DNA of 64,000 nucleotides from Thiocapsa sp. (GTDB lineage: Bacteria; Pseudomonadota; Gammaproteobacteria; Chromatiales; Chromatiaceae), in NCBI RefSeq assembly GCF_018399035.1, contig NZ_CP073760.1, positions 620,001 through 684,000 on the forward strand. The letters are read 5' to 3'. Position 1 is the stretch's first letter; each line of letters begins with the position of its first letter. A program made the translations under genes and the position numbers. This document shows, piece after piece, positions 9,658-18,347 of the stretch. A model generated the notes under the pieces. The model was not told the DNA's origin and did not search any database. It saw only the letters and a program-made list of their open reading frames with translations.

Positions 9658-11907
9658 TTACAACGGCAGCAACCCAGAGCTAACCAGTTGCTCCGGAGCG
9701 ACTGCCTGCTCACCCCCTAACACGGCGTGTTCGTAGCGCATACGCTCGTTGGTCAACTGCACCCAATCCGTCAGCACGCCACCCCCAAGCCAGCCAGGAA
9801 AGATGCATGGCGTCTCTGTCGAGCGCTGGGCCTGCACCCGTTGGAGCATGCTGGCTACCGCCGCACGCCTGCCCAGTAAGGCACTGAAGGCCGCCAGTTC
9901 CAAGAAATAGCGATCTTGTTCCATGGCCGCGACGATGGTGTCCCATGATGGCAGCGAGGTTGGTAGGTCGATGCCGTCGCGGAGGCATAGGTGCAAGAAG
10001 GCAAAGATGAAGCCGGGCGGTCCGGGATCATCCGTGAACAACCTTTCCGCCAGCAGCGTGCGGAAGCCCAGGAGAAAACGGCAGGCGTCGGCATTGCCTG
10101 TTCGCCAGGCCCAGGCAGCGTACGCCCGCAGCAGGTAGACGGGGTCTTCGTTGCCTGGGCCAAGACCCTGCTGCTGGATGTTTGCTGCCGCAAGACTGAT
10201 CTGCGCCTCGGTGGCCAGCGGGCTCGCGTCAACAGGGTCGCACCAAGCGCTGGCATAGAGAAGCCATGCGAGTTCGCGATGCCCATCACCGCCAAAACGG
10301 ATGCTGTCCTGCCGTTTCTTCCGAAAAAATGCGACCGCGCGCTGCGGCTGCCCTTGTCGGAGGGCGATGCGCGCTGCGCGATCCTGCAGCTTATGGCGTT
10401 CCCAGTCGGATTCCTCGGTGCCTCGGTTCGCGAGGCAGTCATCTAACTGCTGATGCAAAGCCGCCGCGGGGTCGGGCAGGTTGACGTCGACCAGCAGCCC
10501 GATCAAATGTCCGACCAGACCGGCCGCTCGCGTGCACAAGTCAGCTGGCTGAAGTTCTGAAAGGCCTTTTGCGACGTCTCGCAGCGCCACCGCGTAGCGA
10601 CCCTGTCGGTAGGCAATCTTGGACCAGTAGTGATACACCGGAGCGGGCATCACAACCGCGGCTCGCTCAAGCGTGCGACGATACTGCTCCAACTCGTCGA
10701 GTCTGCGCTGATCGTAGGCCTCGGCGAACAGCGCCTCCAGCGCTTTGCTCCAGGCCTGGGACAGGAGCCAGCATTGCTCCTTCTGGCGTTCAAGTTGCCC
10801 AAGTAGCCATTTCTCTGCCTCCGCATCAAACCGGCCAACCTGCAATAGCTGCCGCAAGACGTTCTCTGCCGTTTCCAGGGGAAGCTCTGACTGAAAACAG
10901 CGAAGTGTTAATCGATTGATCAGGACGCCGAGCGCGTCTGCGTCGCTGTCGCGTGCCGCCGCGGCCAAGGCCTCATCATCGTATTCTTTCAGCCGGATTT
11001 CGCGGCTCATGCGCAAATCTGCTCTGCCAACCACTTGCATCAGGCGAGCGCCACGCCCCGAGTCCGAGGCTTGTTGCAGGTCGAGGAGAATGTCGCCGAC
11101 CTGCTCCCCAGCTTGCCAGGCGAGAAGGAAGCCGGCGATAAAGCGCCCGGCCGCTTCCGGACACGGACGACCGAGCGGTGCCAGCACCGTCCGCGCGCCG
11201 GCCGCGAGCAACCGGTGCGCATCCCAGACGAGGTTTCCGTCATCATTGCCGCAGGCCATGAGGATCACCAGCGGCGGTAAGCCGCGCTGGGTGGGCAAGG
11301 CCCAGCTGCAACCATCGGGCAATCGCAATGGGCTTTCCGCCGAAGACTCGGTGCCGTGCGCAACCACGATCAGGGCGCCAAGCGCTGAAACATCGGCCTT
11401 GTTGAGGAAATAATCGACGGCCGCGTGTCCGTCAATAATTTGCGCGACCCCGCTTGGCACCATGTGTGTTGGCTGGATCGGCTCGTCGGCGGACAGCAAG
11501 TTCAGGATGACGATCGGCCGTTGCGGATGGGTCGGCGGCAGCGGTGTTGTCTCGACCGGTGCAGAACGCTCCACCAACAATTGGCCAAAGACTGGCTGCC
11601 CGTCGAAGGACATCCATTCGTAGGGGCAGCATTGCCAAATCGCGTCGAGCGATCCACTGAGATGAAGACACAGGCGATGACCGGTGCGAAGCACGTCGGC
11701 GATGCGCTCGGCCAGCGGCTCTGCGAGGCCGTGACGCAGGCTCAACCGCTGACGACGATCACGCAACTCGCGAACAGTGCGAGATCCATCGAACGGGCAG
11801 GGAGTCGCTAAATCCAGGAAGTCGGTGCGTGCGGGTGTCCACCAGCACACGCCACGCCCTTCCGGCCAAATCCAGGCATGTTGAATGTCGTCATCAATGC
11901 GGATCAC
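9658..11907 (-). CDS. CHAT-domain (caspase-like) protease with helical C-terminus
   Basis: The protein has 749 residues from the GTG at 11907, which follows GGGGAAGG; an in-frame ATG at 11952 has no visible binding site. Residues about 130-285 are a CHAT domain, a caspase-clan cysteine peptidase. The His of VVAHGTES (H184) and the Cys of ILMACGND (C219) form the expected dyad, and the family's typical GARTVLAPL strand and final helix follow. Residues about 310-749 are rich in amphipathic helices, like the TPR tails of other CHAT proteins. The start overlaps the end of the upstream 404-aa gene by 14 bp, so the two are translationally linked. CHAT proteins elsewhere cleave specific partners on activation, such as Csx29 acting on Csx30 or bacterial gasdermins. 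Here the likely substrates are its operon partners, which is inference. Confidence 0.85.
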   Translation of the reverse strand: MIRIDDDIQHAWIWPEGRGVCWWTPARTDFLDLATPCPFDGSRTVRELRDRRQRLSLRHGLAEPLAERIADVLRTGHRLCLHLSGSLDAIWQCCPYEWMSFDGQPVFGQLLVERSAPVETTPLPPTHPQRPIVILNLLSADEPIQPTHMVPSGVAQIIDGHAAVDYFLNKADVSALGALIVVAHGTESSAESPLRLPDGCSWALPTQRGLPPLVILMACGNDDGNLVWDAHRLLAAGARTVLAPLGRPCPEAAGRFIAGFLLAWQAGEQVGDILLDLQQASDSGRGARLMQVVGRADLRMSREIRLKEYDDEALAAAARDSDADALGVLINRLTLRCFQSELPLETAENVLRQLLQVGRFDAEAEKWLLGQLERQKEQCWLLSQAWSKALEALFAEAYDQRRLDELEQYRRTLERAAVVMPAPVYHYWSKIAYRQGRYAVALRDVAKGLSELQPADLCTRAAGLVGHLIGLLVDVNLPDPAAALHQQLDDCLANRGTEESDWERHKLQDRAARIALRQGQPQRAVAFFRKKRQDSIRFGGDGHRELAWLLYASAWCDPVDASPLATEAQISLAAANIQQQGLGPGNEDPVYLLRAYAAWAWRTGNADACRFLLGFRTLLAERLFTDDPGPPGFIFAFLHLCLRDGIDLPTSLPSWDTIVAAMEQDRYFLELAAFSALLGRRAAVASMLQRVQAQRSTETPCIFPGWLGGGVLTDWVQLTNERMRYEHAVLGGEQAVAPEQLVSSGLLPL

Positions 11908-13108
11908 TGACCTTCCCCAACGCCATGGAGAATCGAACCTGATCGTCTTCATCGCGAATAAAGAACGTCAAGGCCTGATCGGCGCCGGCAAAGAGATCCG
12001 TTTCCGGCGCAGCCTGGGTCAGCAACGCTTGCTGTCTGACACGAGCACCGAGTGCGAGGCCAACACGCAGAGGTGCCGTTTGCGCCAGCACAAGGTGGAG
12101 TTGAACCGCGTCTCCTTCGGTTGATGGCAGCAATCGAAGTTCGACCATCTCCCCGATGCGATGCACTTGCTCTGCGCCGGCGGCCACGGCAGCCTCGTCG
12201 CCGAGTGTGGCCGCCGTGACCGGTGTAAGCGTAATGCCGGCGGTCTCTGCTGCGGTCCTCAAACCCGTCATCACACTTTCCCACCAGGACGAAGCTTGAC
12301 GCGCAGCGAGGTGCTCGAGCGCCTTCCTTGCCATGGTGCGCACGAAACCGGCCGCCTCGAAATACAGTTCCTGATAGCGCCACCTTGGATCGGCGCCGTC
12401 TCCCAAGGGACTGCCGGTCAGCACCAGATGGTCACCCGAGGTGGTTCGCTGGACCAATGTTCCCGGGGCTGCGTCACTGGCATCTGGCTGTGCCCCGCCC
12501 AAATCTTGGGCGAGTTCGCGCACCGTCGCCAGACGCTCGGGCGAAAGCTGCCCCAAAGGCGCACTGATCGCATCGACATAGAGATGAACAGGGTTCCAAG
12601 TCTGGACCATGGCCGCAAGAGGATCATAGGTTTGATCCGTCTCTTCAAGCAGCAAATCCCAGTGCCCGGCATAGTCCGTTTCGCTCGACATCAACCAGCC
12701 GTACCAGATGTCCGGATGCTCGGTCGGCTCCGATAGCAGCACGACGAAAGGATGTGCGATGTCCCATCCCAATGGGCCATCCGGACCGACCGCCTGATCG
12801 ATGCGCACGATGAGTCCCGGTAGCGGAGCAGGCGACAAGTTCCGATCCTGCACGGCGACACGCTGCCTGACCATCTCTGCGAGGTGATTCGGCAGTGCTA
12901 CAGGGACGACGACGGCCGAGGTATCGGCAGAGACATCCGCTTCGTCCAAGGCTTGCCGATGGGTTTGAATGCCTTCGTCGGCTGCCAGTGACGTTCGTTC
13001 TTCGGAGGTAAGCGCGGGATCATCGTCCAGAAAACGTTGGACCAAGCGTAGGGATGGATCGAAGAGACTCGCTTCGATAACGGTCAACGGGGGGGTTAGT
13101 TCGCGCAC
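11894..13108 (-). CDS. 404-aa protein of unknown family between sigma factor and CHAT protease
   Basis: I do not recognise the family. The frame has a GTG start at 13108, preceded by GAGGAG with 8-9 bp spacing. The protein is acidic and soluble, with no signal peptide or membrane segment. A middle part (about residues 110-190) is rich in tryptophan, tyrosine and histidine (HPDIWYGWLMSS, GHWDLLLEE), suggesting a compact globular domain. A linker around residues 200-235 is rich in D, A, G and P, and a helical plus beta C-terminal half follows. Its position, downstream of the sigma-like gene and overlapping the CHAT gene, is where a regulated substrate or anti-sigma factor would be expected, by analogy with Csx30 in type III-E CRISPR loci. 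That analogy rests on position only; I see no sequence resemblance I could defend. Confidence 0.7.
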   Translation of the reverse strand: MRELTPPLTVIEASLFDPSLRLVQRFLDDDPALTSEERTSLAADEGIQTHRQALDEADVSADTSAVVVPVALPNHLAEMVRQRVAVQDRNLSPAPLPGLIVRIDQAVGPDGPLGWDIAHPFVVLLSEPTEHPDIWYGWLMSSETDYAGHWDLLLEETDQTYDPLAAMVQTWNPVHLYVDAISAPLGQLSPERLATVRELAQDLGGAQPDASDAAPGTLVQRTTSGDHLVLTGSPLGDGADPRWRYQELYFEAAGFVRTMARKALEHLAARQASSWWESVMTGLRTAAETAGITLTPVTAATLGDEAAVAAGAEQVHRIGEMVELRLLPSTEGDAVQLHLVLAQTAPLRVGLALGARVRQQALLTQAAPETDLFAGADQALTFFIRDEDDQVRFSMALGKVSDPH

Positions 13109-13247
13109 GGTAAAGGCTCCTCGCCCTGTGCACCGGTCGAGTCTGTTGGATACGGACTCTCTGCATGCGTGTCGGCGATGGGTAACGGATATACAGCCAT
13201 TTCGGATTGCTCAGGCGAGTCCGGCCTGCACTCGCCGAACGCCACGA

Positions 13248-14153
13248 TCAACATGGCTCCTGACTCTTCAACGCAACCAGGCACAACACTTTTAAAGCCA
13301 GAGAGATTTCCAGGAGATGATCTGGATCGATCTTGATCCCCAGGCTGATCAACCACTGGCCGCGGTAGCTGCTGCAAAAAGCTGCGAGCGCAGCGTCCTG
13401 TCGCAGCGGTACGGTTACGCCAAGCTTGACCGCACGGTGATGATAGGAAGGAATGTTGTACTTGCGTGCGAGGGTGCTCAGAGCGACGGCGTCCGCCTGC
13501 TCAGGGCACAGATGGCAGCGCAGATAGAGCTGAATCCAGTCGCTTTGTTTCGCTAGGTGCGACCATCTTCCCTGGCCTCCCAAAAAGGCCTGCGCCTCGC
13601 GCACCACTTCATCTAGATCGACGCCGATAAACTGGGCAACGACAGCACGCGTCTCCGATGGCTGCCCGCCTTTATCGGCATCTGGTAACTGCGGATCCAG
13701 CTGAGCGACGATCCAGTCCTCAAGGTGTTGGCGTGAAAAGCTGTCGTCGCCTGAGTCCGCGTTTGCCGATTGATCAAGACCCGCTTTGTCAATCTGGTCA
13801 GATGACGCCGCGACACTATCAGCATCACTCGGGGTTGCGACACGGCGTTTGCGATATGGATCCCGCAGCAGACTGAGCAAAAACCGTTTGTAGTAAACCA
13901 TGAGCGCACCGGCATGATCGATCTCGCTGTTGTGGTCCCCTAGCGCGAACACCTTGTCTTCGAAAAAGTCTTGGATGGCTTCCTCCGGCGTCACCGATAA
14001 CTGCCCGAGCAGTTCGCCGAATTTCGGCTTCAGGACACTGTGGACAATCGAGTACAAGGCTTCCCATTCCCGCTGTGACAGGGTTGCACGTCGTCTCCAT
14101 AGATCGCGAAGGCGTTCGTCCGTTTCCAGAGTTTGGTTCGCGACACTGGTCAC
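13248..14153 (-). CDS. Divergent sigma-70-family (ECF-like) factor
   Basis: The protein has 301 residues. Residues about 54-104 match the pattern of sigma region 2: an acidic helix EEAIQDFFEDKVFA, then a helix with ALMVYYKRFLLSLL running into the basic DPYRKRR, as in ECF factors. A long acidic, low-complexity linker (about 105-165) is followed by a helix-turn-helix-like segment at about 218-245 (AVALSTLARKYNIPSYHHRA), where region 4.2 would sit. A C-terminal extension of about 55 residues is unusual for ECF factors. The GTG start overlaps the TGA of the upstream 129-aa gene (GTGA) and follows AGGAGA. It probably directs RNA polymerase to its own set of promoters when released by an operon partner. 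The family call rests on pattern only and the match is remote. Confidence 0.6.
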   Translation of the reverse strand: MTSVANQTLETDERLRDLWRRRATLSQREWEALYSIVHSVLKPKFGELLGQLSVTPEEAIQDFFEDKVFALGDHNSEIDHAGALMVYYKRFLLSLLRDPYRKRRVATPSDADSVAASSDQIDKAGLDQSANADSGDDSFSRQHLEDWIVAQLDPQLPDADKGGQPSETRAVVAQFIGVDLDEVVREAQAFLGGQGRWSHLAKQSDWIQLYLRCHLCPEQADAVALSTLARKYNIPSYHHRAVKLGVTVPLRQDAALAAFCSSYRGQWLISLGIKIDPDHLLEISLALKVLCLVALKSQEPC

Positions 14154-14539
14154 GAGGTTGTCTCCTGCTTGCGCTTCCAGTCCGCGATGTCAAGACGGGT
14201 AGGTTGATCGAGAATTCCCAGTTCTATGAGATCTGCGAGGGACAATGCTTCAACGCGAGGGCAAAGGTAGCTGTCGCGCGCGTCCTCACGGCGACGCTTG
14301 AGGAAGCATCGGTCACGAGGCAGGAAGAAGAACTCAGGATGCTGCTTCGTCGTCGACGGAAGCACGTAGAGGCGGGGTCCGACGAGCGCCCACGATACGA
14401 CAACGCGCCATTCCACGGGATTGCGTCGATTGCTACCGAACACCAACGCTGATTGCCGCGCAAGATAGCACTTGCCCTGCGCGAATTCCGCCTGAGGCGG
14501 AGACGACTGGTGCTTGGGCCGCCGCTGATAGAGGTGCAT
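14150..14539 (-). CDS. Small basic protein, first gene of the CHAT/sigma operon
   Basis: This 129-residue protein starts at an ATG with GGAGG six bases upstream, and its stop overlaps the GTG of the sigma-like gene. It is beta-rich, with the run RVVVSWALVGPRLYVLPSTT followed by a basic, cysteine-containing stretch (LPRDRCFLKRRRED). The order strand, loop, YVLPSTT and an FFFLP strand is reminiscent of SH3-barrel PemK/MazF-like proteins, but conserved catalytic residues cannot be assigned. It could be a small toxin-fold regulator, an RNA-binding adaptor or something else. Translational coupling to the sigma gene implies equal dosage and perhaps a complex. Confidence 0.55.
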   Translation of the reverse strand: MHLYQRRPKHQSSPPQAEFAQGKCYLARQSALVFGSNRRNPVEWRVVVSWALVGPRLYVLPSTTKQHPEFFFLPRDRCFLKRRREDARDSYLCPRVEALSLADLIELGILDQPTRLDIADWKRKQETTS

Positions 14540-14710
14540 CGAGAGCCTCCATGGACCTTGTTATCGGGATCTGAAGCGTGTCCCTGGTATTTCCACGAAT
14601 ATCTTACCGCCGTCATGTGTCGAGATCAGAAGAAATCTTGCGAAGCAGGGTGACAGTCAAGCCGGTGGTGCTTGGGGGGACGATCCAAACTGACGTGGTC
14701 GTCGGAACTG

Positions 14711-14960
14711 TTACGCCGCTTGCTTCAAGTCATCTTGCCAGTATATCGACCACTGCCCGTTCGCCCGCGTGACGCGCAAGGCGAGCATGGCCTCGGCGTT
14801 GCCCGGCGTCCACCAAGCGCCGGGCCGCTTGAGGCGCTGTTGAACGGCATAGCGGTGGGCACTTTCGCTCTCCCCGGAGCCGATCGGCAAGCCCTTGGCG
14901 AGGGCGCCTGGGAAGTCGAGATGATCGAGCCTGTTGCTCAGATAGCGATGGCCAGGCCTG
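14711..14960 (-). pseudogene. ISKra4-family-type transposase C-terminal remnant
   Basis: Translating the minus strand from about 14960 to the TAA at 14713-14711 gives about 82 residues with the C-terminal signature of ISKra4-type transposases: GLPIGSGESESAHRY, then QRLKRPGAWWTPGNAEAMLA and a final RANGQW. The N-terminal four fifths are missing; upstream of about 14960 the frame loses similarity and meets a stop. No terminal inverted repeats were found nearby. It is a dead fragment on the same strand as the CHAT/sigma operon, just upstream of the operon's first gene. Confidence 0.75.
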
Positions 14961-15388
14961 CACGGGGCATCCGCACGGGCACCGTGGCTGGCTCCAGAGC
15001 CTTGCTCAACGCCGCCAGAACCAGGCTACTTTGATTGATTTTCAAGCGCTTCATCTGGATCAGCATCACGCACCTCGTCGCTTCTCTACCGGGACGTCCT
15101 TGGTTCGCCCCTGCGCTGACATGGCGCGCACGGTCGAAGGACCGTCAGGGACTCGGCTGGTTTGCATGAAGATCAACGCCGCTGGCGGCTCGAAATTGAA
15201 CGCGGAACACCGAAACAACGCGGCACACCGAATTTTTTGAATTGGTCGGCGCATGTCGCGCGCAGACAGGCGCGGAGCCGGCGCACGGATTCAGCATGAG
15301 CGCAGTGCCTAAAGAGGGATGCCGTGGGAAACCACTGATAGGGCGGCTAGACGGGGGAACAAGACCTGCGCCTGCGCAACGGTGGAGC
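14961..15388. other. Spacer between two transposon remnants, no gene seen
   Basis: Short overlapping frames exist on both strands, but none gives a recognisable product or has a convincing ribosome binding site. The stretch is probably debris from successive insertions, since an ISKra4-like fragment lies to the left and an IS21 fragment to the right. Confidence 0.5.
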
Positions 15389-15845
15389 CTGCAGGTGTCG
15401 CGCAGCAGCGTCGGGGAGTACGACCGGCGCTTTGCCGCGGCGGGGCTGAGTTGGCCGTTGCCCGAGGCCTTGAGCGACACGCAGCTGGAGCGGTTGTTGT
15501 TTCCACCGCCACCGGCTGTGCCGTCCGACACCCGCGTGGTGCCGGACTGGGCAACGGTGCATCAGGAACTGCGCCGTCCGGGCGTGACGCTGATGCTGTT
15601 GTGGTGAGGAATACCGGGCCGCCCATCTCGATGGCTTCGGTTACAGCTGGTTCTGCAAGCGCTACGAGGCCTGGAGCGGGTCGCTCGAAGTGGTTATGCG
15701 CCAGGCCCACCGTGCCGGGGAGAGGCTGTTCGTCGACTACGCCGGGCACACGGTGGAGGTCGTCGATCCGGCCAGCGGGGAGATCCGCACCGCGCAGATC
15801 TTCGTGGCGGTGCTCGGGGCTTCGAATTACACCATGGCTGTGAAG
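15389..15845 (+). pseudogene. IS21-family istA transposase fragment, frameshifted
   Basis: The first frame (15389-15604) reads VSRSSVGEYDRRFAAAGLSW and continues through LERLLFPPP, typical of the IstA region after the N-terminal HTH. It stops at the TGA at 15605-15607. The next frame, from about 15603, continues without loss as EEYRAAHLDGFGYSWFCKRY and runs into GERLFVDYAGHTVEVVD, the start of the rve/DDE integrase core with its first catalytic Asp. Similarity ends after VAVLGASNYT, around 15833. The remnant is therefore truncated at both ends and carries one frameshift near 15604. No istB follows. Confidence 0.85.
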
Positions 15846-17098
15846 GTCACGATTCGTGAACGGTCATCGGACGCCGTTCACCCGGCGTCAGGTCGTCATG
15901 GGCTGTTGGCGCTGCGCAAGCAATCGCGCGACGGACACATGCGGCTTTTTTTCGGATCATGGGTGCGAGTTGGCGCCAGTTTCTTCGCGCCACGTGGATG
16001 CTTACGGTACTTGCGCAACTGCACCTGTTGCGGTGGCAAGCAGCCAGGCGGCTATCGCCTTGGGCGTGAGCGTTTGAAACACGGCCCATTCCTCGCGGGT
16101 GATCAGGGTGTTGAGGCTCTCGCCCACGCCCGCCACCTGGTCAACTAATGCCTGCTCGATTTCAGGTGTGCGATTCCGTGAACCTCTCTCCAGCAGGAGG
16201 TCCGCACCGAATCCACGGCAAGGTCGAAGATTTGGCGCGCTCCCCGCAGCGGCTTGAACAGCGTCAAGCGGTCGGCCCATTCGGGATCACCCGGATGGAC
16301 TACGCGCCCGAAAATTCCATTCGCGAGGTCCAAAGTGAGTCCCAAGAACCTGCCTGTCGTGACCATCGGTCCTCTGCTGTTGGCGATCGCGCTTGCCGCC
16401 TCCGCTGACGAGGAGGTCATCACCGATGGGATCGACGTGGACGTCCGCCAGTTTATCGATGAGGATCGGCAGGGCCGGACTTATCCGGGCATCGACAATG
16501 TCCAGGATCTGGGTGATGGGATCACGGACGAGGTCGGAGCACCCGACGCTGTTGTCGACCGGCGCGACGCGGCCCTTGATGACGAGAAGAACCTGGGCCC
16601 CAACGCCCCCCGGCTACATCCCTTGATGGGATGAACCCGGCGGCGATGCGGCATCTTTCAGCACTCCAGCCCCTTTGGTGAAGGGCGGCTGAAGACTTGC
16701 TCGGTCTCAACTGCGCTGGCATGTGCCGCGCGAGCTGAAGGCGGTCAGGGTCACGCGACCGCGGACGCGGTGTCCCGGTTCGGTCTGATCCACCCGGACT
16801 GAATGTCCGATATGCGACATGCTGCTGTTCTGTTCCGGTTTCAGGCTGGTGTCGGTTCCTGTCCATGATGGAGCGCTCCAAAAAACGGGGCGCAACGGTC
16901 TCAGAGCCAAGCTGGTCGACTGACAGCTCCACGCGTGAACTGCCTGGTGGTGCGCCGATACCGGCAGGTAGGTCATGACGGCGTCACCGGAACATCCAAG
17001 ATTTTCGGAAGGCGGATCGCCGCGATGCGGTGGTCGCATCTCATCTCGGTGGATGCAATGGCGACTGGGGTTGGCCGACGTAAGGACGCCCGGTGTCG
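15846..17098. other. Degenerate intergenic stretch with no supportable gene
   Basis: Several frames of 60-136 codons overlap on both strands, none with a binding site or recognisable fold. On the minus strand, two neighbouring frames (16145-16423 and 16002-16280) read as if one degenerate gene had shifted frame, with fragments such as GRVVHPGDPEWADRL followed by FKPLRGARQIFDLAVD. I cannot name the source, though a decayed transposase is possible. The rest shows nothing clear. Confidence 0.4.
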
Positions 17099-18277
17099 CT
17101 ATGGCCGCCGCAAGAGTCCGCGCTGAATGCAGTGCCTGCCGAACCGGCGTCGGATCGCATCGAGCGTCGCGTCGAGGCGATCATTCGCGTGATCCGGCTC
17201 GCGGGGATCCATGTCCGCGAACAGATCCGGCTGCACGGGCGCCTGCGCCCAGCCGGAGAGACCCAGACCGATCAGCCGCACCGCCCGGCCGGCATGCGTG
17301 TCGCCACGGTACAGCTCCCACGCCGTGTCGAAGATGACGCGATCGTCCGCGGTCGGCACCGCCAGGGTCCGGGAGCGGGTATGGGTCTCGAAGGGGCGCA
17401 GGCGGATCTTCAAGGTGACCACCGTGCCCTTGCGCGCGGCGTGTCGGGCCAGGTAGCCCACCTCCTGCGCCGCCCAACGCAGGGTGTCGCGCAGCACGGC
17501 GGTGTCCACGACATCCTCGGCGAAGGTCGTCTCCTTGGAGATTGACCGCCGTTCGGTGGCGGGATAGACCCGATCGTCGGCGATTCCGTTCGACTGCAGG
17601 TGCACCTGCGTGCCGGTGCGTGCGCCCAAGCGTCGGCGCAGATCCGCGAGCGGCCGGGCACGCACGTCGCCGACCGTCCGCAAGCCGGTCTGCTCGAGGC
17701 GTCGGGCCGTCACGGCGCCGACACCGCGCAAGGCGCCGAGCGGCATCGGATCCAGGAAGGCACGGACCTCTTCCGGGCGCACGACCAGGAGCCCATCCGG
17801 CTTGCCGGCGTCCGAGGCGAGCTTGGCGATCAGGCGGTTCGGGCCGATCCCCACCGAGGCGGTCAGCCCGACCGCCGCGCGGATGGCCGCCTTGGCGCGC
17901 CGGGCGACGACCTCGGGCGGACCGATCAGCCGCTCCAACCCGGAGACATCCAGGTACGCCTCGTCGATCGAGACCGGCTCCACGACCGGGGAGAGGGTGC
18001 CGAGCACCCGCATGATCTCCCGCGACACCTCGGCATAGCGCGCCATATCCGGGCGGACGTAGACCGTCTCCGCCGGCAGACGGCGCACCGCCTCGGCGAT
18101 CGGCATGGCCGAGTGCACGCCGAAGCGCCGCGCCTCGTAGGAGCAGGTCGCGACCACGCCGCGCCGACCGGGCGCGGCGCCGACGACCACGGGCCGTCCG
18201 CGCCAGGCGGGGTGGTCGCGTTGCTCGACGGCGGCATAGAAGGCGTCGAGATCGACGTGCATGACGAGGCGGGACAT
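17099..18277 (-). CDS. dinB: DNA polymerase IV (Y-family translesion polymerase)
   Basis: This is a 392-residue Y-family polymerase. The N-terminus MHVDLDAFYAAVEQ carries the first metal-binding Asp (D9) and the steric-gate Phe (F13). SIDEAYLD holds the catalytic D105-E106 pair. Helix-hairpin-helix motifs (LRGVGAVTARRLEQTGLRTV) and the little-finger domain follow in the normal order. QPDLF near residue 350 fits the beta-clamp-binding motif. I chose the ATG at 18277 because family homology begins there; an in-frame start at 18346 would add an unrelated Arg/Ser-rich leader. The gene begins only 70 bp after traB ends, in the place where traV and traA normally follow, so it appears to have replaced or been joined to the truncated end of the transfer operon. 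Confidence 0.95.
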   Translation of the reverse strand: MSRLVMHVDLDAFYAAVEQRDHPAWRGRPVVVGAAPGRRGVVATCSYEARRFGVHSAMPIAEAVRRLPAETVYVRPDMARYAEVSREIMRVLGTLSPVVEPVSIDEAYLDVSGLERLIGPPEVVARRAKAAIRAAVGLTASVGIGPNRLIAKLASDAGKPDGLLVVRPEEVRAFLDPMPLGALRGVGAVTARRLEQTGLRTVGDVRARPLADLRRRLGARTGTQVHLQSNGIADDRVYPATERRSISKETTFAEDVVDTAVLRDTLRWAAQEVGYLARHAARKGTVVTLKIRLRPFETHTRSRTLAVPTADDRVIFDTAWELYRGDTHAGRAVRLIGLGLSGWAQAPVQPDLFADMDPREPDHANDRLDATLDAIRRRFGRHCIQRGLLRRP

Positions 18278-18347
18278 GCGGCGATGGACCCTCGGTTGCC
18301 GGGATAGGGGCGCGGGCGACGCGACCGACGTCGATCGCCCGGCCATG

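Noticed and set aside
14632..14661. TTGACT on the minus strand (14660-14655) considered as the -35 of the CHAT/sigma operon
   Set aside because: The hexamer at the matching -10 distance (GATTTC) is a poor fit, and the operon may use its own sigma factor with an unknown motif.
18278..18346. Longer start for DinB at 18346
   Set aside because: The extra residues are an unrelated Ser/Arg/Pro stretch, and the family N-terminus MHVDLDAF begins just after the start at 18277.
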